Shown: piece by piece, positions 14,833 through 23,434 of the stretch
Numbering within the stretch: the stretch's first letter is position 1
Layout: each line of letters opens with the position of its first letter
DNA from: a virus
Direction: 5' to 3' (one strand)
DNA length: 39,892 nt
IMG/VR virus record: IMGVR_UViG_3300021168_000056
Span: 1-39,892 of that record
The notes under the pieces: model-generated
What the model was told of the DNA's origin: nothing
The model's input: only the letters and a program-made list of their open reading frames with translations
Database searches by the model: none
Made by a program: the position numbers and the translations under genes

Positions 14833-15444
14833 ATGAGCTATGGTATGAGTTCTCCAACAGGTAAAACTAATAGTGTTACTGGAAGTTTTTCAAGAGATAT
14901 AATTCCTAAAGGATTTAAAAAGGGACAGTTATCGCAATTCACTCCGGAACAAATGCAATTGTTTCAACAATTATTTCAACATGTTGGACCTGAAAGTTAT
15001 TTATCTCAACTTGCTGGAGGAGATGAAGAAACCTTTAGACAGATTGAAGCTCCTGCTTTAAGACAGTTCTCAGAATTGCAAGGAGGATTAGCTTCTAGGT
15101 TTAGTGGAATGGGAGGACAAGGCTCATTAGGATCTAGAAGATCTAGCGGATTCCAGAACGAACAAACAGCAGCAGCTTCTAATTTCGCTCAGCAATTGCA
15201 GTCTCAAAGACAAAGTTTACAGCAACAAGCTATTAAAGATTTAATGGGAATGAGTGGAGATTTATTGGGACAAAGACCACAGGAAAAGTTTTTAGTACAA
15301 AAACCACAAAAACCAAACCCATGGGCGTCTTTTGGTCAAGGTTTAGGTGGAGCTATTCCAGGCGCAATATCAGGATTTCTTACTGGAGGACCAGCTGGTG
15401 CAGCACTTGGTGGAATAGGTGGAGCAGCTTCAGCATTAAAATAA
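14833..15444 (+). CDS. Ejection/internal virion protein-like (1)
   Basis: A 203-aa protein with GGAAGGTG before ATG. Residues 1-60 are Gln/Phe-rich helices, 85-105 a Gly/Ser/Arg linker, 110-150 a Gln-rich coiled coil, and 168-203 a Gly/Ala-rich hydrophobic tail (Gly-Gly-Ala-Ile-Pro-Gly-Ala-Ile) able to insert in a membrane. This composition and the first place in a block of three growing genes recall P22 gp7/gp20/gp16, which leave the virion with the DNA and breach the cell envelope. Confidence 0.6.
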   Translation: MSYGMSSPTGKTNSVTGSFSRDIIPKGFKKGQLSQFTPEQMQLFQQLFQHVGPESYLSQLAGGDEETFRQIEAPALRQFSELQGGLASRFSGMGGQGSLGSRRSSGFQNEQTAAASNFAQQLQSQRQSLQQQAIKDLMGMSGDLLGQRPQEKFLVQKPQKPNPWASFGQGLGGAIPGAISGFLTGGPAGAALGGIGGAASALK

Positions 15445-15469
15445 GATATTAATAATTCAAGGAAATATT

Positions 15470-16834
15470 ATGGTACAAATAATTCAACAGAGAGATAAAC
15501 GTCCTTCATTTTTAAGTTCTCTTGTGGCAGGAGCTGGACAAGCTATTCCTGAGGCTGTAGAAAAATATCAAGAAAATAGAGCCATAAAAAAAAATCTAGG
15601 AATTGATTTAGCAGGAATTAGCGATCAACAAACACGCCAAGCTTTCATAGCAGATCAATTAAGATATGGAAGACAACGTAAACAAGCAGAATCTTCACAA
15701 AATGTTTCATTAATTCCTGGTGAACAAGAAAATATTGAAAATGTACAAAACAGAGAAGATAGAAGAAAATTCATTGAAGAAAATCGATCTCAAAAAAAAG
15801 AAGAATTTCCTGAATTTTTAGGTATGAAAGAAAAACAAAAATCTAAAGCTTTTGGACATGTTCCACAAACTGAAACTACAGGTGTAAAAAGACAATTAAT
15901 GACTCCTGAACAAATTATTTCAGAAGGTCAAAGAATAGCTCAAGAGTATACTAAAAATGGAATTCCAACAGATGTACAGCAAGGTATAAGCGTTGCAAAC
16001 TCAATAAATGATATGAATCGACAACATAATGCGCAGGTAGATGCCGATATTCAGCAACAAGTAGCTTCCCAACAAAGTTATGGAAATTTAGCAGTTGAAA
16101 AACTTAAAAATGTAGTAGAGGAACCTACAGGAGAAGAACAAGCTTTATTTAGAAGGAAAGGAGAAGAAATATCTAGAAATCCTAAATTTAATACAAGTGA
16201 AGCTGCAATACAAAAAGAATTATCAAAAGAAGCAAGGATTTTCAAAAATAGATTATCTGATATAAAAAAAAGTATTCCGGCCCCTAGATTATTTCAAAAA
16301 ATAAAAGAAAAAACAATAGGACCTGAAAGGGCTGCGGAAAGTAGAAAAAAAGACATTCAAATTAAACTTAAACCTCTTTTAGACGAGGGTCTTTACAATA
16401 CATCAAGAAATTTGTTGTCTGAAATTGGATATAATGTTGAAGAAAGGGAAGATATTATTTCTTCATTAGGAGAACCCTCGAAAAAAATATTGGCAAATTT
16501 TCCAAAAATGAAAAGATCTGATATAGATGTTAAAAGAGGCTATCAAGGCATGCCACTTTCAGAGGGAGAATTTACACCGGCTGATAAAGAAAAAATCACA
16601 ACGTCCATAAAAGATTCTATTTTAAATGAACCATCTGTAAATCTAATTTTACTTAGAAAGGCTTTTGAGGGTAAAGGTGTTGATTGGTCTACATTTAAAG
16701 ATACTATTAATGATTTGATACTGGATGGTGAAATACAATTAAATGAAGATCAATTGGATTACCAACTTTCTTATCTAGATACTCCTGCTTTTGGTGGTCT
16801 AGATTCAATTTTACACGGTCTAAATCTTATTTAG
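15470..16834 (+). CDS. Ejection/internal virion protein-like (2)
   Basis: A 454-aa hydrophilic, helical protein. The N-terminus has a small Gly/Ala hydrophobic segment (residues 14-26), and the rest is Gln, Lys and Glu-rich with long predicted helices. No lysozyme or protease motif is seen. The last 90 residues look like a small globular domain (Ile-Leu-Asp-Gly-Glu-Ile). It lies between two proteins of the same type and is read as the second of three DNA-ejection proteins, by analogy only. Confidence 0.6.
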   Translation: MVQIIQQRDKRPSFLSSLVAGAGQAIPEAVEKYQENRAIKKNLGIDLAGISDQQTRQAFIADQLRYGRQRKQAESSQNVSLIPGEQENIENVQNREDRRKFIEENRSQKKEEFPEFLGMKEKQKSKAFGHVPQTETTGVKRQLMTPEQIISEGQRIAQEYTKNGIPTDVQQGISVANSINDMNRQHNAQVDADIQQQVASQQSYGNLAVEKLKNVVEEPTGEEQALFRRKGEEISRNPKFNTSEAAIQKELSKEARIFKNRLSDIKKSIPAPRLFQKIKEKTIGPERAAESRKKDIQIKLKPLLDEGLYNTSRNLLSEIGYNVEEREDIISSLGEPSKKILANFPKMKRSDIDVKRGYQGMPLSEGEFTPADKEKITTSIKDSILNEPSVNLILLRKAFEGKGVDWSTFKDTINDLILDGEIQLNEDQLDYQLSYLDTPAFGGLDSILHGLNLI

Positions 16835-16841
16835 GTAATAT

Positions 16842-18641
16842 ATGATACCTGCAATATCTCATGCTTTAACATCCGGATATCCTTCTAGAGTTATAATAAA
16901 TAATATTATTAGAAGATATCCGCAACATGCCGGGAAAATAGATGCTGCCTTAGCTGCGGGATATGGCGCTGATCAAATTTTACAATATATTTCCGGTGAT
17001 AAAGATCAAAGAGATCCTGATAAATATTTAACAGACAAAGAAAAGATAAGAAAAAGAGAAGATCAAAATAGTAAAAAAGCTTTAATGCAACTTGCGGGAA
17101 CTTTAGGAACTGCTGGAGCTTTAGCGTCAGGTGTGTATGGATATGCTACTAGAAATCAAGCAATAAGACCTAATGCAATATTACCAGCTCAAAGAAATCA
17201 ACCTCAAAGGGCACTTCCTCAACAACGACCAGGACTACCGCCACCACAACGTACAGGAATACCTCCAGGACTACCACCACCACAGCCTCCAGGACCACCA
17301 CCGCAACCTATAAATAAAGGTCCAAGCCCTAAACCTAGTTCTCCGGTGAATCTTCCGGTAGCAAGAGAATCTCAAAAAAATATAGATTTGATTCATAATA
17401 TAAATGAAGACACTAGGATATCAAATATATTACAGAGTTCACCTAATATTGAGTTAGCAACTCAAATACTTAGAAAAGTCATGCCTCGTTCAAAAGTTGA
17501 TATTTTGGATAGAGTTCCCGGAGGATTACAGCAAGTTATTTCTGATTATTCTAAATATATACAAGAAAACCCTCCCGCTATTAGAGAACAATTTCAACCA
17601 AGACAACCTACAGAACAGGGAATTCAGAATAGAGAAATTGAACAAATTCAAAAATCTGAGGAACAAGAACAGTCACAAAATCAATTGCAAGAACAGGAAG
17701 AAATTGCACCACGAATACAACAGATTCAACCTGAAATTTTTAAAGAACCTATAAATAAACGTGTTTCTGAAGCGGCATTTGGAGAACATGAAATTTCAAG
17801 AATTCCAGAATCTAAAGAAATGATGAAGAAAAATTTCTATATACCAAATTATCGTTATCCTGGGGAAAATGTAAAAGAATTCTCTGATAGAAAAATACTT
17901 TTTGATCTTATAAATAAAGGTGCAAAAGCTATCACAGAAGGTAAATCTTTTCTTGATTTTCTCCCTACATCAAAAGGAGTTCAACTTTCTACTGCAGCGG
18001 ATGTTTTGCGTTTTATGGGAGACATTCCCAATGTTTATAGCGCTTTACTGGATCAAGAAGAAAAACAAGAATTATTTGATGGATTATTGGAAACTGGTGA
18101 TCTTTCTGTTGAAGGTTTAAGACCAAATGTAAATCTTGGAGAAGGTAATATTCATGGAGCACAACTTTCTCCAAATTTAATTTGGAATTTACTTCTAACT
18201 ATAGAACCAAAATTACAAACAATGAAAAAACCACCTTCAGTCAAGGGTTATAAAATGTCTCCCGGTAGAAAAATGGGAGGTTCAGAAATAAGAAGATTTT
18301 TAAATCATTCTCTTTATGGTGTTTTGAGTGGAAAAACGATATCCTCAGAATTATCGGATAAGATACAAAAAATATCTGAAGCTTCTTCAAATCTTGATAT
18401 AATTTCGAAAGCCGCGAAAGCTGGAAATCTTCGTAAAATCGATGAATATATGGATAAATTAATGGATGATTCCTATTTTAGAGATACTATGGATATAGAT
18501 TTAGAAGAAATATTAATGTCTTCAGAACAGAAAGAAAGATCGGAAAAACTTGCAGAAGAAGACAGGAAAATGTTAAGCTCCTTAAGAGCTAAATCAGAAA
18601 GACAAAAAAAATTAAAAAGTAACGAGATAAATGAAGACTAG
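16842..18641 (+). CDS. Ejection/internal virion protein-like (3), with Pro-rich linker
   Basis: A 599-aa protein. Residues 1-50 form a compact helical unit (Ser-His-Ala-Leu-Thr...Tyr-Gly-Ala-Asp-Gln-Ile-Leu). Residues 85-105 are a likely membrane segment (Gly-Thr-Leu-Gly-Thr-Ala-Gly). Residues 125-175 are a Pro/Gln/Arg-rich linker, and the remaining 420 residues are charged and helical. The C-terminus is very Lys/Arg-rich. No muralytic motif is visible. Its size and last place in the block fit the largest internal virion protein. It overlaps the following micro-gene by 11 nt. Confidence 0.6.
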   Translation: MIPAISHALTSGYPSRVIINNIIRRYPQHAGKIDAALAAGYGADQILQYISGDKDQRDPDKYLTDKEKIRKREDQNSKKALMQLAGTLGTAGALASGVYGYATRNQAIRPNAILPAQRNQPQRALPQQRPGLPPPQRTGIPPGLPPPQPPGPPPQPINKGPSPKPSSPVNLPVARESQKNIDLIHNINEDTRISNILQSSPNIELATQILRKVMPRSKVDILDRVPGGLQQVISDYSKYIQENPPAIREQFQPRQPTEQGIQNREIEQIQKSEEQEQSQNQLQEQEEIAPRIQQIQPEIFKEPINKRVSEAAFGEHEISRIPESKEMMKKNFYIPNYRYPGENVKEFSDRKILFDLINKGAKAITEGKSFLDFLPTSKGVQLSTAADVLRFMGDIPNVYSALLDQEEKQELFDGLLETGDLSVEGLRPNVNLGEGNIHGAQLSPNLIWNLLLTIEPKLQTMKKPPSVKGYKMSPGRKMGGSEIRRFLNHSLYGVLSGKTISSELSDKIQKISEASSNLDIISKAAKAGNLRKIDEYMDKLMDDSYFRDTMDIDLEEILMSSEQKERSEKLAEEDRKMLSSLRAKSERQKKLKSNEINED

Positions 18642-18753
18642 TGAAGCATTAAAAACTTTAATAAAAGAAAAATTTTCAGCTCTTTCTAAAGAAGAGCTAA
18701 TTTCTATTTTGAAATCAGCTCAACGAATTAAATCTAATAAATTGAAAAAATAA
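18631..18753 (+). CDS. 40-aa charged helical micro-protein
   Basis: ATG at 18631 overlaps the last 11 nt of the upstream gene. The peptide is one amphipathic helix rich in Lys, Ser and Leu (Ala-Leu-Ser-Lys-Glu-Glu-Leu-Ile). It ends the plus-strand structural operon, and its stop abuts the stop of the convergent gene with no spacer. Unknown role. Confidence 0.5.
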   Translation: MKTSEALKTLIKEKFSALSKEELISILKSAQRIKSNKLKK

Positions 18754-18939
18754 TTATGTTTTTTGTTTTCTCAATTCATTGATTTGTCTTTTTAGACTTT
18801 CAATTTCATCTTTTTGATTTTTTTCTTCTATTTCCTTATAGGCTTCTTGTCTGCCTTTGCATTGAAACAAGTAAAAAAGTCCTCCTAAAAAAAGACTTCC
18901 TACAACATTATCGGTAATACTATCTTCATTATTAAACAT
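18754..18939 (-). CDS. Small one-helix membrane protein with coiled coil (1)
   Basis: A 61-aa protein, last of a three-gene minus-strand set. Residues 10-26 form a hydrophobic segment (Val-Val-Gly-Ser-Leu-Phe-Leu-Gly-Gly-Leu-Phe), followed by a charged coiled coil (Glu/Lys/Arg/Gln). The set shares this design and could include holin- or spanin-like proteins, since no lysis gene is recognised elsewhere. That is inference. Confidence 0.6.
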   Translation of the reverse strand: MFNNEDSITDNVVGSLFLGGLFYLFQCKGRQEAYKEIEEKNQKDEIESLKRQINELRKQKT

Positions 18940-18955
18940 ATATTTATTCCTTTGT

Positions 18956-19165
18956 TTATTCCTTAGAATTAGACGCCAATTCCACTGGCATGATATTCTT
19001 CATAATCATCACGGTTTTTATCATTACAACGTCTTTTTCAAGTTCATTAAATCTTTTATCCATAGAGGAAAATCCGTCATTCATTTTTTCATTCATCGTC
19101 CAAAAGCACAGAGCAAAAGATCCTAAAATCACTATTGTGTCAGCATGTTTTTTTATCCAGTCCAT
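18956..19165 (-). CDS. Small one-helix membrane protein with coiled coil (2)
   Basis: A 69-aa protein. Met-Asp-Trp-Ile-Lys-Lys then a membrane helix (about residues 10-24), followed by a coiled coil with heptad spacing (Met-Asp-Lys-Arg-Phe-Asn-Glu-Leu-Glu-Lys-Asp-Val). The second half carries Met/Ile repeats. Its start Met-Asp-Trp matches that of the next gene upstream, which suggests common ancestry. Confidence 0.6.
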   Translation of the reverse strand: MDWIKKHADTIVILGSFALCFWTMNEKMNDGFSSMDKRFNELEKDVVMIKTVMIMKNIMPVELASNSKE

Positions 19166-19167
19166 AT

Positions 19168-19443
19168 TTATTCCTTAGTCTTTTTTTTCTCTACTTTACT
19201 TTCTTTTTCTTTCTCACTATGGCAATACATAATGTGAGCTTTGAACTCAGCATCTTGTTTTTCCATTCTTCCCTTAAATTCAGCATCCTGTCTTTCTAGT
19301 CTTCCATGGAAATCTTTCATTTCATCTTTGATTGCCACAATCAGGTCTAATACTTGTCTGTTATCTGCCCTTGATTCAGAACGAAACCATACAATTAAAC
19401 CTGCATTTGCTAAAAAAAGTGACAGAACTTGTAACCAATCCAT
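19168..19443 (-). CDS. Small one-helix membrane protein with coiled coil (3)
   Basis: A 91-aa protein, first gene after a near-consensus promoter. Residues 4-21 form the membrane helix (Leu-Gln-Val-Leu-Ser-Leu-Phe-Leu-Ala-Asn-Ala-Gly). The rest is a coiled coil with an internal near-duplication (Arg-Gln-Asp-Ala-Glu-Phe-Lys-Gly then Lys-Gln-Asp-Ala-Glu-Phe-Lys-Ala). The Asp-Phe-His-x-Arg-Leu motif recurs in the small membrane protein at 25329-25547. Ribosome site AAGGAG is good. Confidence 0.65.
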   Translation of the reverse strand: MDWLQVLSLFLANAGLIVWFRSESRADNRQVLDLIVAIKDEMKDFHGRLERQDAEFKGRMEKQDAEFKAHIMYCHSEKEKESKVEKKKTKE

Positions 19444-19468
19444 AATGTTTCTCCTTTATTTTTCCTAT

Positions 19469-19497
19469 ATTATAACATAAAACCCGTTCTCCATCAA
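19469..19497 (-). promoter_or_regulatory. Sigma70-type promoter for the minus-strand membrane cassette
   Basis: On the minus strand TTGATG (19497-19492) and a perfect TATAAT (19474-19469) are 17 bp apart, with initiation expected near 19462 and AAGGAG then ATG at 19443. It is the best promoter I can see in the window and shows that this cassette is transcribed on its own, against the structural operon. Confidence 0.7.
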
Positions 19498-19534
19498 CGC
19501 AGGACATTTTTTTAAAATATATATCAAAATAATC

Positions 19535-19562
19535 TTGAATGTATTAAATTTTAATTTATAGA
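19535..19562 (+). promoter_or_regulatory. Candidate promoter for the tail-fibre module
   Basis: TTGAAT (19535-19540) and TATAGA (19557-19562) are 16 bp apart in an AT-rich stretch ahead of the first fibre gene. The match is moderate and such motifs occur by chance in AT-rich DNA. Confidence 0.35.
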
Positions 19563-19599
19563 AGATAAAATTTTAATCATGAGTTTCAAAGGAGAATCT

Positions 19600-20643
19600 A
19601 TGAGTTTTCAGCCGGGTGCAATGCTATATACACAAGGATTTGGATCACGTCCTGAAAACGTAGAGGTTCCACATATCGAAGCTAGGTCTCCACAACCAAC
19701 AGACGTTTTATATCCAATTGGTAAAAGATGGATAGATACTAGTGCAGGAAATGAATATGCACTTACAAGTTTTACTTCTGTAGCCGGTGTTCTATCTGCG
19801 AACTGGGCTTTCTTAGGTAGTTCTTCTGGAGATTTGAATAGTCTTACTACAGACGATTTAACTGTTGTTACTCCAACATCTGGAACAATTCTTTTAAAAG
19901 GATCAGGAAGTATTGCTACAACTGGTTCTAACAGTCCAGGAACTGCAACTATTGCATTAACGGGTTTGACAAATCATAACGTTTTAGTTGGCGCAGGGAC
20001 ATCAACAATAACCAAAGTCGCACCATCTGCAACATCTGGAGTAGCCCTTGTTTCTCAGGGAGCTGCTGCAGATCCTATTTTTGGTACAGTTTCCGTCGCT
20101 GGAGGTGGAACTGGCGCAGTTACTTTGACTGGTGTGTTAACTGGTAATGGAACTTCACCAATTACTGCTAATGCTGTGACTAATCATGGTGTTTTACTTG
20201 GAGGAGCATCTAATGCTGTTTCATCTTTAGGTGTAGCAGCTACAGGAACTGTTCTAGCTGGAATAACTGGTGCTGATCCTGCATTTACTGGATCTCCTTC
20301 TGTATCTGGTTCTTTAACAGCAGCAACAACAGTCACAGCAAGTTTAGGAGCGATAACTGCGACCAATGGAAATCTTGTATTAGGAACTGCCGGAAATAAA
20401 GTAGTAATTGCTACTGGAGCAAATGCTTCTGTAGGAGTTTCTGGAAATATGGCAGGAACTCCAGGAGTGGTTGTTGTTGCTACCACAGCATCATCTGCTT
20501 CAGCCTTAATATTCTATAGCAGAGCCACTACCGGAGGAACTCCCGGAGAAGTTTCAATTACAGCCCAAGATGGAACAGGTTTTACATTAACATCTACAGG
20601 AAATGAAACTTCCACGTTTAACTGGTGGATTATAAACGCTTAA
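19600..20643 (+). CDS. Tail-fibre/receptor-binding module protein 1
   Basis: A 347-aa protein. I place the start at 19600, where AAAGGAG precedes ATG and the N-terminus then matches the 22770 product; an in-frame ATG lies at 19579. Residues 1-75 form a shared attachment module ([16 protein letters not shown]). The rest is a low-complexity Gly/Thr/Ala/Ser beta repeat region (Gly-Thr-Gly, Leu-Thr-Gly) with a short C-terminal head ending Trp-Trp-Ile-Ile-Asn-Ala. Such trimeric beta-structured shafts are common in phage adhesins. It heads a seven-gene set. Confidence 0.7.
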   Translation: MSFQPGAMLYTQGFGSRPENVEVPHIEARSPQPTDVLYPIGKRWIDTSAGNEYALTSFTSVAGVLSANWAFLGSSSGDLNSLTTDDLTVVTPTSGTILLKGSGSIATTGSNSPGTATIALTGLTNHNVLVGAGTSTITKVAPSATSGVALVSQGAAADPIFGTVSVAGGGTGAVTLTGVLTGNGTSPITANAVTNHGVLLGGASNAVSSLGVAATGTVLAGITGADPAFTGSPSVSGSLTAATTVTASLGAITATNGNLVLGTAGNKVVIATGANASVGVSGNMAGTPGVVVVATTASSASALIFYSRATTGGTPGEVSITAQDGTGFTLTSTGNETSTFNWWIINA

Positions 20644-20655
20644 TTTAGGTAGAAG

Positions 20656-21000
20656 ATGTCGCAAACTAATAGAATTTCTTGGGAAGTTTTAAGAACTCTT
20701 AATACAGCTAGTATGGTAAGCAGTTCTACATATTATGTAGTTGGCGGTCCACTTTTATTTCCTTCTTATAAACTGAAAATGGTTAATAACAGCAATGTTT
20801 TGGTCACTGTTTCGATAAACGGAACACAAGATGTTGATGTATGTCCTGGAAATGGTTTCTGGCTTTATGACGAAACTCAAGCACAAATAAATACTTCATC
20901 TTCCCCTGCTGTTCCAGCAGGTACCCAAATTTCATGTAAATCAGCATCGGCAGGTGTTGGTTTAATCTATCTGGTATCTCAATATTTAGTTCAAGGATAG
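20656..21000 (+). CDS. Tail-fibre module protein 2
   Basis: A 114-aa beta-sandwich-like protein, 12 nt after the previous stop. It has alternating hydrophobic strands (Lys-Leu-Lys-Met-Val-Asn-Asn-Ser-Asn-Val-Leu-Val-Thr-Val-Ser) and one Cys-Pro-Gly-Asn-Gly loop. It lacks the shared N-terminal attachment module. Probably a small fibre knob or chaperone-like subunit; the family is not recognised. Confidence 0.6.
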   Translation: MSQTNRISWEVLRTLNTASMVSSSTYYVVGGPLLFPSYKLKMVNNSNVLVTVSINGTQDVDVCPGNGFWLYDETQAQINTSSSPAVPAGTQISCKSASAGVGLIYLVSQYLVQG

Positions 21001-21004
21001 GTAC

Positions 21005-21541
21005 ATGTCTCAAGCTGGAATTATCAATACGACATCTGGTCCAGTTCCTCCATCTGTGGCTACACAATATGTTACTGACAGTGGGACTGCAATTCCTGCC
21101 TTGAATATTTTAAATGTAAATGGCGCAAATGGAATTACAGTTAGCGCAAACCCAAATGGCTCTAATAATATATTGATAACTGCAGGTGAAAACACTCTTG
21201 TTGGAACAGTAACAACAATAGGAGCAGTTACAGGAGATGTAATAACTTTTTCTTTAGGAGCTGTTCCTGGAGTTTATACATTTGATTGTAAAATTGCCGG
21301 ATTTGCTGTTGTAGGGGGACCTTTAGGATCGGGTTATACAATTGTTGGATCAGTAAGAACTACAGGCGCTGCAGCTGTATTGATACAAGATCAAGCGGTT
21401 GATCATTTTGAAGAAGGAATTTTAATCGCAGGTTCAGCTGTATTAACAGTTTCTGGAAATAATGCCATTTTTAGAGTAACAGGAACTGCTGCAACAACAA
21501 TTCATTGGAAAGCTGTTTCTGAATATATATTTGTTTCATAG
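21005..21541 (+). CDS. Tail-fibre module protein 3
   Basis: A 178-aa beta protein. Residues 18-57 (Tyr-Val-Thr-Asp-Ser-Gly-Thr-Ala-Ile-Pro...Val-Asn-Gly-Ala-Asn-Gly) are a module also found in the 22770 product ([10 protein letters not shown]). The C-terminal 110 residues form a separate strand-rich head domain (Asp-Val-Ile-Thr-Phe-Ser-Leu-Gly...His-Trp-Lys-Ala-Val-Ser). Mix-and-match of modules points to recombination among fibre genes. Confidence 0.65.
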   Translation: MSQAGIINTTSGPVPPSVATQYVTDSGTAIPALNILNVNGANGITVSANPNGSNNILITAGENTLVGTVTTIGAVTGDVITFSLGAVPGVYTFDCKIAGFAVVGGPLGSGYTIVGSVRTTGAAAVLIQDQAVDHFEEGILIAGSAVLTVSGNNAIFRVTGTAATTIHWKAVSEYIFVS

Positions 21542-21550
21542 AGGATAAAT

Positions 21551-22081
21551 ATGCCTGGTTTTGATAATGGAGTAATGTATGCCTCTAATGTTGATTTTAC
21601 AACAGCTTCTTTAACTTCAGGTAGTGCTCAAGTTTTAGCTGATGGACAATTACTCATTGGATCAACCGCAACTCCTAATATAAAAGTAAATACATTAACT
21701 GCTGGAACCGGCATAGGAATTTCTAATGGATCTGGATCTATTACAATATCTGCAACTGGAGCTGGATTTTCTTGGTCAGATATTTCTGGAGCTTTTTCTC
21801 CATTAAAAGAAAATGGATATTTTGTTACTGGAACAGCCACCGGAACTCTTCCTGCATCTCCTGCGCAAGGAGATACAATTAAATTTATTGTAGATACCAC
21901 ACAAATATTGACAATACAGGCAACTGGAACACAAGTAATCAGATTAGGTGCCGCTGTCTCTTCTGCAGCAGGAACGATAGTTAGTGCAAACCAAGGTGAT
22001 GCAATCACTTTAGTATATAGGACTTCTGATACCGCTTGGATAGCAGATTCTAGTATAGGAAATCTCTGGACAACAGCATAA
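21551..22081 (+). CDS. Tail-fibre module protein 4
   Basis: A 176-aa Gly/Thr/Ser/Ala-rich beta protein. The first 75 residues have the pattern Gly-Gln-Leu-Leu-Ile-Gly-Ser-Thr-Ala-Thr-Pro-Asn-Ile-Lys-Val-Asn with Gly-Thr-Gly-Ile, typical of fibre shafts. The C-terminal 95 residues (Gly-Asp-Thr-Ile-Lys-Phe-Ile-Val-Asp...Ala-Trp-Ile-Ala-Asp-Ser) look like a small globular head domain widespread in phage fibres. Confidence 0.65.
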   Translation: MPGFDNGVMYASNVDFTTASLTSGSAQVLADGQLLIGSTATPNIKVNTLTAGTGIGISNGSGSITISATGAGFSWSDISGAFSPLKENGYFVTGTATGTLPASPAQGDTIKFIVDTTQILTIQATGTQVIRLGAAVSSAAGTIVSANQGDAITLVYRTSDTAWIADSSIGNLWTTA

Positions 22082-22088
22082 GGATTAT

Positions 22089-22760
22089 ATGACAAAAGCT
22101 AATGCACTTAATCAACAAGTTACTCAATATAACACTCTTGTTGGAGATGCTGGAAATCAAATTGCAAATGTTGCTCCTGGAAATGCTGGACAGGTTTTAA
22201 CTAGCAATGGTGTATCATTAGCTCCAACTTATCAATCAATAGCTTCTGCTGGATTAGTTCTTTTACAATCAAAAACGGCTACCACTTCAGCTACGATTGA
22301 TTTTACATCTTTAATATCCACAACTTATAAAAATTATAAAGTGGTCATAAGTAATGTTTTTATGAGTAATCAAAATAGACTTGGAATGCTTGTTTCTACA
22401 GATAACGGAGCTACCTGGGTGAATTCTGGATATCAATTTGGCTATATTAATGCTCCTAGTACCACAGGACTGTTTACTGGAGCAGGTGGAGGTGCACAAT
22501 CCGAATTTTTCTTAACAAACAATATAGAAATGTCAAATACCCAACCAACAACATCTTTTGAATTAAATATTTTTATTGGAGATGCTTCCAACGACACTAC
22601 ATATTATGGAAATGGGTTAATGAATATTGCATCAACAGGAACATATTATTTACTTAATTCTGGTTATATAGGTGCTGGAGTAGTAAATGCAATTCGATTT
22701 TTTGCAGAAGCTGGAAATATTCAACAAGGATATTTTTCACTTTACGGGTATTCTTTTTAA
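22089..22760 (+). CDS. Tail-fibre module protein 5
   Basis: A 223-aa protein. The N-terminal 55 residues (Leu-Val-Gly-Asp-Ala-Gly...Gln-Val-Leu-Thr-Ser-Asn-Gly-Val) match the Gly-Glu-Val-Leu-Thr-Ser-Asn-Gly-Val motif of the 23435 product and are a known-looking shaft/trimerisation motif. Residues 70-223 form a strand-rich head domain with aromatic loops, a candidate receptor-binding surface. Confidence 0.65.
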   Translation: MTKANALNQQVTQYNTLVGDAGNQIANVAPGNAGQVLTSNGVSLAPTYQSIASAGLVLLQSKTATTSATIDFTSLISTTYKNYKVVISNVFMSNQNRLGMLVSTDNGATWVNSGYQFGYINAPSTTGLFTGAGGGAQSEFFLTNNIEMSNTQPTTSFELNIFIGDASNDTTYYGNGLMNIASTGTYYLLNSGYIGAGVVNAIRFFAEAGNIQQGYFSLYGYSF

Positions 22761-22769
22761 AGGAACTAT

Positions 22770-23426
22770 ATGTCATTCCAACCTGGTGCAATGTTATACA
22801 CACAAGGTTTTGGGTCGAGACCAGAAAATCTTGAAGTCCCTCATATTGAAAATAGAATTCCTTCATCTTCTGATGTTGGATACCCTATAGGAAAATTTTG
22901 GTTATATCCAGGAAATTCTTTATATTATTTATCCTCTCTATCCTCTGTTGGTGGGTTAATCTCGGCAAATTGGGTTCTAATTGAAACTTCTTTGACTCCT
23001 GTTTCTTATGTTACAAATTCTGGAATAGCTGTTCCATCTGCAAATATTGTAAATGTTTTGGGTGCAAATGGTGGAGCAAGTGGAATTATTACATCTGCAT
23101 CTGGAAATACAATTACAATAACTGTTACAGCAGATTTACCAAGTTATAAGAACGTAAATACTTCTCCATATGTAGTTTTACCCACAGATTATTACCTTTC
23201 ATGTGATACAACTTCTATTCCAATAACATTACAATTTCCAAACGCTCCTGTACAATTTCAGTATTTTGTTGTGAAAGATCGAACAGGAAATTCATTTAAC
23301 AATAATATCACTCTAACAACTGTTGGAGGAGCTGTTTTGATAGATGGTTCTACATCTTATGTTATTAATACGAATTATGAATCAGTAGAACTTCTCTTTA
23401 ATGGAACATCATACGAAATATTTTAA
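22770..23426 (+). CDS. Tail-fibre module protein 6, paralogue of protein 1
   Basis: A 218-aa protein whose first 75 residues are nearly the same attachment module as in the 19600 product (same motif at both DNA and protein level, clearly diverged at synonymous sites). It then carries the Tyr-Val-Thr-Asn-Ser-Gly module of protein 3 and ends in a different small head (Tyr-Val-Val-Leu-Pro-Thr-Asp...Tyr-Glu-Ile-Phe). This is a clear modular chimera. Confidence 0.7.
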   Translation: MSFQPGAMLYTQGFGSRPENLEVPHIENRIPSSSDVGYPIGKFWLYPGNSLYYLSSLSSVGGLISANWVLIETSLTPVSYVTNSGIAVPSANIVNVLGANGGASGIITSASGNTITITVTADLPSYKNVNTSPYVVLPTDYYLSCDTTSIPITLQFPNAPVQFQYFVVKDRTGNSFNNNITLTTVGGAVLIDGSTSYVINTNYESVELLFNGTSYEIF

Positions 23427-23434
23427 GGAAATTT

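Noticed and set aside
20184-20486. Pro/Val/Ala-rich minus-strand frame in the fibre gene
   Set aside because: A long antisense frame caused by the Gly/Thr/Ala repeats of the sense gene; no ribosome site and no independent features.
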